Of a DNA stretch of 32,451 nt, positions 1-7,673 are shown in pieces. The position numbers were made by a program, and so were the translations under genes. The first letter of the stretch is position 1. Every line of letters starts with the position of its first letter. The notes under the pieces are model-generated. The model had not been told where the DNA came from, did no database searches, and worked only from the letters and a program-made list of their open reading frames with translations. The DNA is from Candidatus Levyibacteriota bacterium (lineage in GTDB: Bacteria > Patescibacteria > Microgenomatia > Levybacterales > UBA12049). Location: NCBI GenBank assembly GCA_003173915.1, contig PPGL01000059.1:1-32451 (forward strand). The letters run 5' to 3'.

Positions 1-1431
1 CCTGGGGCAACAAATTTAGTAACAGGTGTTGCGTATGCACAGCTTGGTGGCATGCCGCTTGTTGTCATTACCGGTCAAAAGCCGATTAAAAAAAGCAAGC
101 AAGGACAATTCCAAATTATTGATGTTGTCGGAATGATGTCTCCTATTACAAAATCCGCCAAGCAAGTTCAAAGTGGTATTACGATTCCATCATTACTTCG
201 AAATGCATTCAAAATTGCAGAAGATGAACGACCGGGCGCAGTCCATTTAGAATTTCCCGAAGATATTGCGCGTGAAGAAGTTGATGCTATGCCCATTCCT
301 CGCATAAAAGTGCGCCGTCCAGGACCGGATCCTAAGGCAATAGCACAAGCTATACAAATGATTGAAGAAGCAAAGTATCCACTAATACTCATTGCTGCAG
401 GTGCTAATAGAAAAATGATTCATGCACGACTTGGTGAATTTATTGAAAAAACAAAAATTCCCTTTATTACAACGCAAATGGGAAAGGGAGTTGTGGACGA
501 GCGAAGCCCTGAATATATTGGAACTGCAGCGCTCACACAAAGTGATTATGTGCACTGTGCATTTGACAGAGCAGATGTAATTTTGGTTATTGGTCATGAC
601 ATCTATGAAAAACCTCCGTTTATTTTGGGATCGGATAGTGGGAAGAAAATGATTCACATAAATTTTTATCCTGCACAAATAGACGATGTGTATGCACCAA
701 CCTTGGAAGTGGTGGGAGATATAGCACACACTATGTGGGCACTCACAGAGCAAATTACTCCTCAAGAACAGTGGGATTTTGGGCTTTTTCACCGGACAAA
801 AGATGCACTGCAAACACACATCCATCGGTCAGATAGTGATAATAGATTTCCAATTCACCCAGAGCGGTTTGTAAAAGACCTTCGGTCAGTCTTGGCAGAA
901 GATGACATTATTACGCTTGATAACGGTATGTACAAATTGTGGATTTCAAGAAATTATCCTGCGTATAGACAAAACGGCGTTCTTTTAGACAATGCCCTTG
1001 CAACGATGGGGGCAGGACTTCCGAGTGCCATTGGCGCAAAAATGGTCAAGCCGCATAGAAAAGTTGTTGCTGTGTGTGGAGATGGAGGATTTATGATGAA
1101 TTCTCAGGACGTAGAGACTGCTGTTCGGTTGGGGCTTGATTTAGTTGTTATTATTCTGAATGACGGAGGGTATGGCATGATTAAATGGAAACAAGATAGT
1201 CAAAAATTACCTTCTTTTGGACTGGATTTTGGTAATCCAGATTTTGTAAAGTATGCAGAAAGTTATGGAGCACATGGACATAGACTTCAAAAAACAGAAG
1301 AATTTGTTCCCCTTATGAATTGTGTTTTGGAAGAAAAAGGAGTTCATGTGATTGATATCCCGATTGATTATTCCGAAAACGTAAAAGTCTTTACAGAAGA
1401 ACTTGCAGAAGATGTTTGCAAGGTGATATAA
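1..1431 (+). CDS. acetolactate synthase-like thiamine pyrophosphate enzyme, 5' end missing
   Basis: The reading frame is open from base 1, so the N-terminus (with the catalytic Glu of the TPP PYR domain) lies outside the window. The first visible residues, GATNLVTGVAYAQLGGMPLV, are the classic acetolactate synthase block, followed by QFQIID and SPITK. The central domain follows, then the C-terminal TPP-binding motif GDGGFMMNSQD (from about 1078) ending in NDGGYGMIKW. The family condenses two pyruvates to acetolactate, for branched-chain amino acids or acetoin. The PITK wording is closer to the catabolic AlsS type, and no small regulatory subunit is adjacent, but other TPP decarboxylases of this superfamily cannot be excluded. 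It is followed after 18 nt by an aldehyde dehydrogenase on the same strand, probably one operon. Confidence 0.8.
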   Translation, partial: PGATNLVTGVAYAQLGGMPLVVITGQKPIKKSKQGQFQIIDVVGMMSPITKSAKQVQSGITIPSLLRNAFKIAEDERPGAVHLEFPEDIAREEVDAMPIPRIKVRRPGPDPKAIAQAIQMIEEAKYPLILIAAGANRKMIHARLGEFIEKTKIPFITTQMGKGVVDERSPEYIGTAALTQSDYVHCAFDRADVILVIGHDIYEKPPFILGSDSGKKMIHINFYPAQIDDVYAPTLEVVGDIAHTMWALTEQITPQEQWDFGLFHRTKDALQTHIHRSDSDNRFPIHPERFVKDLRSVLAEDDIITLDNGMYKLWISRNYPAYRQNGVLLDNALATMGAGLPSAIGAKMVKPHRKVVAVCGDGGFMMNSQDVETAVRLGLDLVVIILNDGGYGMIKWKQDSQKLPSFGLDFGNPDFVKYAESYGAHGHRLQKTEEFVPLMNCVLEEKGVHVIDIPIDYSENVKVFTEELAEDVCKVI

Positions 1432-1449
1432 AACAGATGACAAGTTTGT

Positions 1450-2877
1450 ATGAAAGCTAATTTTGATAAAGTCTTCATTAATAACCAGTGGGTAACCACT
1501 TCAAAAAAAGTAAAAGTTTTGTCTCCGTATGATGAGAAAGAAATGGGGGAGGTTGGTGTTGCCGATAAAAACCTTATGGAAGAAGCAATCACTTCAGCGG
1601 ACAGGGCATTTGCGCAGATGCGACATCTTCCTACATACAAAATTGCAGACGGGCTTACAAAAATGCGTGACTATTTTGTAGAAAATTTTGAAGAAGTTTC
1701 GCGTGATCTTTCGGAAGAAGCAGGAAAACCAATTACTATCGCGCGTGCAGAAGTTAACCGCGCACTGCATACATTTGAAGATGGAATAGAGGAATGTAAA
1801 AGAATGTATGGAGAAACGTTTACTCTGGATCGAAGACCGTGGGGAGAAAATCGCGAAGCAACAGTTCAGCGATTTCCACTAGGGGTAATTGCGGCAATTA
1901 GTCCATTTAATTTTCCTCTTAATTTGGTTGCACATAAAATTGTTCCAGCGCTTGCAAGTAAGAACACAGTTGTTGTTCGGCCAGCAACACAAACTCCATT
2001 TTGTGCACTTCATATTGCCGCAGCATACGAAAAGTCTGGTCTTCCAGCTGGCGGATTAAATGTACTCGTTTCTGACTACCAAGCCGCAGATTTACTCTCT
2101 GAAGACAGTCGCATTAAAATGGTAAGTTTTACTGGTAGTGCGTCTGTTGGATGGAAAATTAAAGAAAAGGCTGCAAAGAAAAAAGTTGCACTAGAACTTG
2201 GTGGGAATGCAGCAGTGGTAGTTCACGAAGACGCAGCAAATCTTGAAAAAGCAGCTGCAGCAGTTGCAAACGGAGGATTTAGTAATGCAGGACAATCTTG
2301 TATTTCAGCGCAGAGGATTTTTGTTCACAAAAGCGTATACGAAGCATTCTTAAAGTTATTAAAAGAAAAAGTTGAAGCAATGGTTGTTGGAAATCCTCGA
2401 GAAGACAAAACGCAAGTAAGTTCATTAATTAGTAAAAAAGAGGCAGATAGAGTAGAAGAGTGGCTTAAAGAAGCAAAAGAAGCAGGAGCAATATTTGTGA
2501 CAGGTGGAAAAAGAGAAGGAAATGTCATGTGGCCAACAATCGTAACACATACCAAACCAGACATGAAAATAAATTGCATGGAAGTTTTTGGTCCAGTGGT
2601 AACAGTTGTTCCGTACGAAGATTTTGACATAGTTCTTAAAGAAATTAATGCATCTGAATTTGGCTTACAGGTTGGTGTTTTTACACAAAATATTAATCTT
2701 ATTCATACGGCATATCAAGAGCTTGAAGTTGGAGGACTTATTATTAACGATGTCCCGACATACAGAATTGACCATATGCCCTATGGGGGAATCAAGATGT
2801 CTGGGGTTGGTAGGGAAGGTGTCCGCTATGCTATGGAAGAAATGACCGAGCCAAAACTTCTTGTTACCACTTACTAG
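1450..2877 (+). CDS. aldehyde dehydrogenase family protein (NAD(P)+-dependent)
   Basis: A full-length ALDH of 475 residues. The cofactor-binding block ISPFNFPLNLVAHKIVPALA is present, then VSFTGSASVG, the general-base Glu at residue 249 in LELGG, and the catalytic Cys at residue 284 in NAGQSCISAQR. The family oxidises an aldehyde to the acid through a thioester on this Cys. The usual Lys in the VVxKP cofactor motif is Arg here (VVVRPATQTP). The motifs resemble lactaldehyde, succinate-semialdehyde and non-phosphorylating glyceraldehyde-3-phosphate dehydrogenases; the substrate cannot be chosen from sequence alone. The start has no Shine-Dalgarno sequence. It sits 18 nt behind the acetolactate synthase-like gene, which suggests a joint role in pyruvate/aldehyde fermentation chemistry. 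Confidence 0.85.
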   Translation: MKANFDKVFINNQWVTTSKKVKVLSPYDEKEMGEVGVADKNLMEEAITSADRAFAQMRHLPTYKIADGLTKMRDYFVENFEEVSRDLSEEAGKPITIARAEVNRALHTFEDGIEECKRMYGETFTLDRRPWGENREATVQRFPLGVIAAISPFNFPLNLVAHKIVPALASKNTVVVRPATQTPFCALHIAAAYEKSGLPAGGLNVLVSDYQAADLLSEDSRIKMVSFTGSASVGWKIKEKAAKKKVALELGGNAAVVVHEDAANLEKAAAAVANGGFSNAGQSCISAQRIFVHKSVYEAFLKLLKEKVEAMVVGNPREDKTQVSSLISKKEADRVEEWLKEAKEAGAIFVTGGKREGNVMWPTIVTHTKPDMKINCMEVFGPVVTVVPYEDFDIVLKEINASEFGLQVGVFTQNINLIHTAYQELEVGGLIINDVPTYRIDHMPYGGIKMSGVGREGVRYAMEEMTEPKLLVTTY

Positions 2878-2892
2878 TCTTCGTTATTTTTC

Positions 2893-2923
2893 TTGCACAT
2901 TTCTTACCATTTGCTATTACACT
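2893..2923 (+). promoter_or_regulatory. candidate promoter for the 122-residue protein
   Basis: TTGCAC (2893-2898), 16 nt, then TGcTATTAC (2912-2920), an extended -10; an overlapping TACACT ends at 2923. The ATG at 2940 follows. It lies in the 62-nt gap after the aldehyde dehydrogenase. Not conclusive. Confidence 0.35.
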
Positions 2924-2939
2924 AAGAACACTTTTTAAT

Positions 2940-3308
2940 ATGATTGATAATCCTCGACTACTACAATTGGTTCAGTCATCGTCCGAAGGAACTCATAGAC
3001 CTTTTCAAGAATATCGAAAACAACATCAAGGTGAAGGAAGAAGACCGAGTTCGGGTCCGATAACCACTCATTTATCTGCTTCGCTTACTGTTGCCTCTGC
3101 AGCAGAAAAACAAGCACTCGCAGGTACTTTTGTCCGCATTTTAGCTGGAGAAGATTTAGTTACTCTTATTTTACATGGACACCCCTTACTTCATAAACTA
3201 CAAGAAATGGGAATGGAAAGTGCTGATGTTTTTAGGCAAATTGTTTTGGCAAAACAAATAGAACCTAATTCTCGTGATAGTGGTGAAAGTAGGCGAAGAG
3301 CAGGATAA
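2940..3308 (+). CDS. hypothetical protein, 122 residues
   Basis: I do not recognise a family. The N-terminal half is polar and basic and probably disordered. Residues about 40-105 look helical (SASLTVASAAEKQALAGTF, then a Leu/His-rich amphipathic stretch), and the tail is rich in Arg, Ser and Gly. There is no signal peptide, membrane segment or Cys motif. The gene has its own candidate promoter and stops 3 nt before the -35 box of the proS promoter. Codon use looks like that of its neighbours. It could be a lineage-specific small protein; the frame is uninterrupted but nothing else confirms that it is expressed. Confidence 0.5.
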   Translation: MIDNPRLLQLVQSSSEGTHRPFQEYRKQHQGEGRRPSSGPITTHLSASLTVASAAEKQALAGTFVRILAGEDLVTLILHGHPLLHKLQEMGMESADVFRQIVLAKQIEPNSRDSGESRRRAG

Positions 3309-3310
3309 TT

Positions 3311-3339
3311 TTGACAAGCGAGCTAAGAATACGTATAAT
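3311..3339 (+). promoter_or_regulatory. consensus sigma70-type promoter of the proS leader
   Basis: TTGACA (3311-3316), exactly 17 nt, TATAAT (3334-3339): a perfect match to the vegetative consensus and the strongest promoter in the window. Transcription should start near 3346, about 380 nt before proS, leaving room for the T-box leader. It begins just after the stop codon of the upstream gene. Confidence 0.85.
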
Positions 3340-3382
3340 TAGATAAATGCGATAATTGGGAATTCCCGCCCAATTTTATGAA

Positions 3383-3453
3383 CAAGATTCTGGACAAGTC
3401 CTTCGACAAGCTCAGGACAGTGAGCAAAGTTGAACTGCCAGAATGACGAGTTC
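3383..3453 (+). repeat. dispersed repeat sequence inside the presumed T-box Stem I
   Basis: CAAGATTCTGGAC (3383-3395) and CCAGAATGACGA (3438-3449) recur in the same order and orientation inside nadE (22975-22987 and 23000-23011). The interior TTCGACAAGCTCAGGACA (3402-3419) matches 22626-22643 of nadE with one difference. Both blocks belong to short palindromic repeats of the kind scattered through small bacterial genomes. Confidence 0.65.
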
Positions 3454-3562
3454 ATGAAGCAGACTACGACGAGTAAGTCCGGAGGCAAAACCGAAAAGAA
3501 AAGTGCACAAAGCAAGGTGGTAACACGATAATTTAGAGTTCAGAATCTAGAATTCAGAATTA

Positions 3563-3609
3563 CGTCCTTGTAAGAGTCAAGAATATTGATTTTTACACGG
3601 GCGTTTTTT
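3563..3609 (+). terminator. intrinsic terminator of the proS T-box
   Basis: CGTCCTTGTAA (3563-3573) pairs with TTACACGGGCG (3593-3603), with one mismatch and one G-U pair, and is followed by TTTTTT (3604-3609). Its 5' arm is the 3' arm of the T-box antiterminator, so binding of uncharged tRNA would prevent termination. Confidence 0.8.
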
Positions 3610-3620
3610 GTTTGAATCAA

Positions 3621-3699
3621 TTGTCATCCTGAGCGGAACGAAGTGGAGTCGAAGGATCTTCTATTTTGGGAAGATTCTTCGCTATACTCAGAATGACAA
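3621..3699. repeat. palindromic intergenic repeat (TTGTCAT...ATGACAA)
   Basis: TTGTCATCCTGAG at the left end and CTCAGAATGACAA at the right end form an inverted repeat with one mismatch. The inner parts (GGATCTTC and GAAGATTC) also pair. It lies between the T-box terminator and proS, so it is transcribed in the proS mRNA. It is related by its GTCAT...ATGAC ends to elements at 5213, 18262 and 24391. Confidence 0.7.
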
Positions 3700-3728
3700 C
3701 ATAATAAGTAATTTGTTATCATACATCT

Positions 3729-5516
3729 ATGAAATATTCACAATTACCAATTAAAACAAGTAAAACAGTAAGTGGAGAGTTGAGCTCTAAAAATGCAAAA
3801 CTTTTGACTCAAGCTGGATTTATTCATCAAGAAATGGCAGGAGTGTATACGTTTTTGCCACTTGGACTTCGTGTTCTTAAAAAAATAGAAAAAATCATTC
3901 GCGAAGAAATGGATACAATTGGCGCAGAAGTCTTAATGACAACACTTGCTCCAATTGAAAATTGGGTACAAAGTAAGCGATTTGATTCAGTTGATGTCTT
4001 AATGAAAACAACTCCGGCAAATGAAAAAGCAAAAGCCAAAAATGACACAGAATACGTATTATCTCCAACGCATGAAGATATTGTGACTCCAATGATGCGG
4101 GATTTTAATCGAAGTTATAAAGATTTTCCATTTGCTGTCTATCAAATCCAAACAAAATTCCGTAACGAACCTCGCGCAAAATCAGGTCTACTTCGTTGTC
4201 GGGAATTTCGCATGAAGGACTTATACAGTTTTCATACGTCAGAAGATGACTTAAAAAAATATTACGAGGCATCAAAAGATGTGTATTGGAAAGTGTTTGA
4301 TCGGATTGGATTCAGTCGATCGGATACGTTTATTACACTTGCCTCTGGTGGAGATTTTACTAAGGAATATTCTCATGAATTTCAAACAGTTTGTGATGCT
4401 GGGGAAGATATTGTTTTTCGTGTGCCAAGTTCGGGTTTGACTTTCAACAGAGAAGTTGCACCAAGTAAAGCACCGAGTATGGACCAAAATAATGTAGAGA
4501 TGAAACCTCTTGAAGAAGTTGAAGGAGCAGGAATTATTGGCGTTGAAGAAGTTGCAGCGCACGTTGGTATTGATCCTTCGCAAACAACAAAAACATTGCT
4601 GTTTACCAATCAAAATGGCGAAGTGATTGCTGCTGCTGTAAGAGGCGGATATGACATTGATGAAGAAAAATTAAAAAAAATATCAGGTTCAGATTCTTTA
4701 CAACTCGCATCAGCGGAAACTGTCGAGAAAGTAACCGGTGCAAAAGTTGGATATGCAGGACTTCTCAATCTTCCAAAAGATGTAAAAATCTTCATGGATG
4801 AGTCAATGCAAGGGCGACGCAATTTTGAAATGGGAGCAAATAAAACACATTATCACTCAGTTAATGTAAATTTTGGTCGGGATTTACCAGAACCGGAAAA
4901 GTTTTATGATATTAAAATAACCAAAGAAGGGGATGCGTATCCTGAAACAGGAGAAGTATACGAAGTCTATAAAACAGCAGAAATTGGCAATATTTTCCCA
5001 CTCAACACAAAATTTTCAAAAGCATTTTCGTATTACTACACAGATGAAAATGGAAAAGAAAATCTTGTCTACATGGGATGTTATGGAATTGGTCCATCAC
5101 GAATAATGGGAGTTCTTGTAGAAAAATATGCAGACGTAAAAGGATTGGTTTGGCCGGATTCTGTTGCGCCGTTTCAGGTTCACTTAATTCAAATCAAAAA
5201 TGCTAAATCTTCTGTCATTGCGAGTGAAACGAAGCAATCTCAGGAAGGAGAGATCGCCACGTCGCAAGCTCCTCGCGATGACAATAGGGGAGAAGAAATT
5301 TACAATCTCCTAAAGCAGAATGGCGTTGAAGTTTTCTTTGATGACAGAGAAAATGTTTCGGCAGGACAAAAATTTAGCGATGCGGATTTATTTGGTATTC
5401 CGGTGCGTTTGGTTGTGAGTCAAAAAACAGGAGATGCAATAGAATGGAAAAAAAGAACAGAAGAAGCGACAGAACTCATTAGTCTTGATGAAGTTTTGCA
5501 GAGATTAAAAAAATAA
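3729..5516 (+). CDS. proS: prolyl-tRNA synthetase with an in-frame repeat-encoded insert
   Basis: Class II aminoacyl-tRNA synthetase that charges tRNA-Pro. Visible in order: the N-terminal catalytic core with SPTHEDIVTPMM and CREFRMKDLYSFH (motif 2 region); a YbaK-like editing (INS) domain at about residues 255-380, which clears mischarged Ala-tRNA; motif 3 MGCYGIGPSRIMG; and the C-terminal anticodon-binding domain (FQVHLIQIK...FFDDRENVSAGQKFSDAD). The anticodon domain is interrupted at about residues 495-519 by a segment encoded by a palindromic DNA repeat (5213-5283), lying between the first strand and the following helix. Total length 595 residues, against about 570 for bacterial-type enzymes with the editing domain, which fits one such insertion. 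Expression should be controlled by the upstream T-box. Confidence 0.97.
   Translation: MKYSQLPIKTSKTVSGELSSKNAKLLTQAGFIHQEMAGVYTFLPLGLRVLKKIEKIIREEMDTIGAEVLMTTLAPIENWVQSKRFDSVDVLMKTTPANEKAKAKNDTEYVLSPTHEDIVTPMMRDFNRSYKDFPFAVYQIQTKFRNEPRAKSGLLRCREFRMKDLYSFHTSEDDLKKYYEASKDVYWKVFDRIGFSRSDTFITLASGGDFTKEYSHEFQTVCDAGEDIVFRVPSSGLTFNREVAPSKAPSMDQNNVEMKPLEEVEGAGIIGVEEVAAHVGIDPSQTTKTLLFTNQNGEVIAAAVRGGYDIDEEKLKKISGSDSLQLASAETVEKVTGAKVGYAGLLNLPKDVKIFMDESMQGRRNFEMGANKTHYHSVNVNFGRDLPEPEKFYDIKITKEGDAYPETGEVYEVYKTAEIGNIFPLNTKFSKAFSYYYTDENGKENLVYMGCYGIGPSRIMGVLVEKYADVKGLVWPDSVAPFQVHLIQIKNAKSSVIASETKQSQEGEIATSQAPRDDNRGEEIYNLLKQNGVEVFFDDRENVSAGQKFSDADLFGIPVRLVVSQKTGDAIEWKKRTEEATELISLDEVLQRLKK
5213..5283. repeat. 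palindromic repeat embedded in frame in proS
   Basis: TGTCATTGCGAG (5213-5224) and CTCGCGATGACA (5272-5283) form a 12-bp inverted repeat with one mismatch. The interior (AAACGAAGCAATCTC, then GAGATCGCCACGTCG) also pairs partly. The 71-bp element is read through as about 25 residues (SVIASETKQSQEGEIATSQA and onward) of the ProRS anticodon-binding domain. Confidence 0.8.
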
Positions 5517-5525
5517 TAACTCAGC

Positions 5526-6035
5526 TTATTGGCTTAAAAAGGGAATAGAAAATGGAAGTGGAATATTAAAGAATTTAAGCCAAAAAACTGTATATACTGC
5601 AAGAAAAATAATTCCTATTACGATAAGAAAAATTGGAGAAATTCCAAGCCCCTTTTTACCTGCAACAAATCCATGAGACGCCTCTCCTGGCTTGGCTTGT
5701 TTTTGTTGTGGTTGTTGTCCTTGCTGTTGTGGTTGTGCTGGGGGTTGCCCAAAAGGATTTCCTGTTGGAACAGGAATTGGTTGTGCAAATTGCATCGGTT
5801 GTGCTGCTTGTGGCATAATAGGCGGTTGTGCCACTGCCTGCGCTGGTGGAGCAGGTGGCGGTGGTGGAGGAGGCGGCAATGGTTGAGACGATGCTGGAGG
5901 AGTTGTGACAGGAGGAGGTGGAGTTGTTGGTTGTGGTGTAGATTGAGGGGAAGTTCCAACTGGAGCTCCCATAACACGTTCGTATGCTTCTTTGAGTTTT
6001 GGGTCAAGTTGATTGAGTTGTTGTTTGGGATCCAT
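5526..6035 (-). CDS. proline-rich membrane-anchored protein
   Basis: 169 residues. A short helical N-terminus (KLKEAYERVMG) is followed by a long Pro/Gln/Ala low-complexity region with an uninterrupted run of eight prolines near residues 54-61, then a Gln-rich stretch. A single hydrophobic helix at about residues 131-155 (SPIFLIVIGIIFLAVYTVFW) lies near the C-terminus, with a Lys-rich flank before it, suggesting a cytoplasmic N-terminal region. No enzymatic motif; the function is unknown. Translating the poly-Pro run would need EF-P and ample Pro-tRNA. The gene converges on proS with a 9-nt gap. A TAGAAT hexamer (complement of 6044-6049) lies 8 nt before the start codon. Confidence 0.75.
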   Translation of the reverse strand: MDPKQQLNQLDPKLKEAYERVMGAPVGTSPQSTPQPTTPPPPVTTPPASSQPLPPPPPPPPAPPAQAVAQPPIMPQAAQPMQFAQPIPVPTGNPFGQPPAQPQQQGQQPQQKQAKPGEASHGFVAGKKGLGISPIFLIVIGIIFLAVYTVFWLKFFNIPLPFSIPFLSQ

Positions 6036-6143
6036 GGCAGTGTATTCTAATGGTCGGTCATTTTAATTTTTTTGTCAAGGGTAAAGTTTATTATGATATC
6101 TTGTAGTAATTGATTTATATTGCTTGTTTGGCTTATATGAATG

Positions 6144-6171
6144 TTGACAAATTAAAAATAAGTGAAATAAT
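6144..6171 (+). promoter_or_regulatory. candidate promoter of the 475-residue unknown protein
   Basis: TTGACA (6144-6149) and AATAAT (6166-6171), spaced 16 nt, in the 160-nt divergent region between two genes. The -10 is only a fair match; the ATG is at 6196. Confidence 0.4.
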
Positions 6172-6195
6172 TATGATGGCATATAGTAAAAATTT

Positions 6196-7623
6196 ATGTC
6201 TAAAGGTTTTACTTATGAACATAGTCCTCGGTTTTCTCCAATTGATAGATCTGGTTTTTCAGGGGAAAGGCCAAAACTATTAACGCCTGATACAGGTGGA
6301 ATTATAAAAAGAGTTGGTCGTGTTGCTAATGCATTTGAACATGCATCTGATCGTATAGTTGGGGCAATGGTTACAAATCGATTTCCAGAAAGTGTTGCGG
6401 GAGCTATTGTAGGAGGAGAGCAGGGAAGAATTTTAGGATTAGGAAGGGCGTTTTGGCCCTTTTTTTATGGACTGCCAATGGAACTTTTAGCAGCATCTGG
6501 ACATCCGGTAAAAAAACTTTTTGAAGTCGGACCATCATTTGAAGCACATTTAGCAGCACTTAATGAGTCATTACAACCTCGAAGATCTCTAGCATTTGAT
6601 ATGCCACATATTGCTCGTGGGGCAAAAGTTTCAGTACAAGCAATGCAAACTGAAGGTTTGCTTCGTAAAGATGCAAACTATCGTGTTCAATCAGGAGAAA
6701 ATTTGTTATCTCCTTTATTTCATGCAGATCTTTCTGTTTCTATTTTAGAAGCACAATACGATAGTGCGAATAGATTAGCAAAATCATTATTTAAGCATAG
6801 CGATACTGTACTTGTGGGAGATGTTTTACATGGGTTAACAGCTTTGCCTCCTTCAAATTCTACAAAGGAGGGGGATACGGTTGCATTTAATACCTCAACA
6901 TTGCCTAATAAAGCAACAGGATTTCATTTAGATATTTTACAAGAAGTAGGATCATATGATGACACAGATCAAGTCTACCAACGCAGATACTTTGAGTATA
7001 AGATTGCAACAGATCCCCAGATAATTCATGAAGATAGAGCTATTTCTTATATGGACACAGGAGCAAATCAACAAGGAGTATGTACTATTTTTGTTGATAA
7101 GAAAACGGGCCAAGAATACGTACAGGCGTGGGGATATCGTCCCAACGAGGGGGCCAATCCACTAGTCGTGAGAAAAGTTTTTGAAGCAGAAGAAACACTC
7201 CATGACTTATATGCATATACACCTGAGTGGGATGGAAACGGCGCAATGGGAGTTTTGCATGAATTAGTTGGAGCAGCATCAGAGAGAAGAGGAACATCTA
7301 TTGATACATTGGTGACAACGATGGTTCCAAATGCAGAAGAGATGTCTGGTAGATTACCTTTGTCTATTTTACTACGCAACAAGAAAGAATTAGTTGAGCG
7401 TGCAGAAAAAGGAGAATTGCGATTTATTGGTAAAAATAAAAAATATAAATCTGTTGATGATTTTCTAGATATGGTTCAAAAAGATTTACTTAATTTTTCA
7501 GAATCTGGTTCAGGAAAAGCAAAAATAGATGAAATTGCTACGTTTTACCCGCCTCCACTTCTTGATATTCTTGCATCAAGAAATAGAAAAGTTATCAGTG
7601 ATATTCGTGCTTTAGCGGCGTAA
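6196..7623 (+). CDS. hypothetical protein, 475 residues
   Basis: I do not recognise this family. Nothing indicates a signal peptide; a weakly hydrophobic segment around residues 80-100 (RILGLGRAFWPFFYGLPMEL) might associate with membrane but is not a clear transmembrane helix. The middle (about 220-330) looks like a mixed alpha/beta domain with conserved-looking GNGAMGVLHELVGAASER downstream, and the C-terminus is helical. Only one Cys is obvious (QQGVCTIFVD), so no metal-binding cluster. It stands alone between a divergent proline-rich membrane protein and a sensor kinase 50 nt downstream on the same strand. Length and an uninterrupted frame make it a real gene. Confidence 0.75.
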   Translation: MSKGFTYEHSPRFSPIDRSGFSGERPKLLTPDTGGIIKRVGRVANAFEHASDRIVGAMVTNRFPESVAGAIVGGEQGRILGLGRAFWPFFYGLPMELLAASGHPVKKLFEVGPSFEAHLAALNESLQPRRSLAFDMPHIARGAKVSVQAMQTEGLLRKDANYRVQSGENLLSPLFHADLSVSILEAQYDSANRLAKSLFKHSDTVLVGDVLHGLTALPPSNSTKEGDTVAFNTSTLPNKATGFHLDILQEVGSYDDTDQVYQRRYFEYKIATDPQIIHEDRAISYMDTGANQQGVCTIFVDKKTGQEYVQAWGYRPNEGANPLVVRKVFEAEETLHDLYAYTPEWDGNGAMGVLHELVGAASERRGTSIDTLVTTMVPNAEEMSGRLPLSILLRNKKELVERAEKGELRFIGKNKKYKSVDDFLDMVQKDLLNFSESGSGKAKIDEIATFYPPPLLDILASRNRKVISDIRALAA

Positions 7624-7673
7624 TGAATTTCCTTGCTATTCATTTGCTTTTTCTGTAAACTTTTTTATAAAGG

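Larger units (their letters stand above)
3346..3609 (+). promoter_or_regulatory. T-box leader (tRNA-Pro sensing) of proS
   Basis: The T-box core is CAAGGTGGTAACACG (3513-3527), which pairs with CGTCCTTG (3563-3570): CAAGG with CCTTG and ACG with CGT. This leaves a TGGT-containing bulge that would bind the NCCA end of an uncharged tRNA; TGGT fits discriminator base A, as in bacterial tRNA-Pro. The 3' half also forms an intrinsic terminator, so the two folds exclude each other. Upstream, a long stem closes through GAAC-ATTCTGG (3380-3393) and CCAGAAT-GTTC (3438-3453), and is presumed to be Stem I. Proline codons that could act as specifier are CCA (3438-3440) and CCC (3365-3367, in the loop of hairpin 3354-3375); I cannot decide between them. 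The 35-nt antiterminator loop is repeat-like. This fills the 420-nt gap before proS. Confidence 0.8.

Noticed and set aside
5692..5886. Gly- and Cys-rich frame on the plus strand
   Set aside because: It is the antisense shadow of the proline-rich gene (CCN codons read as GGN).
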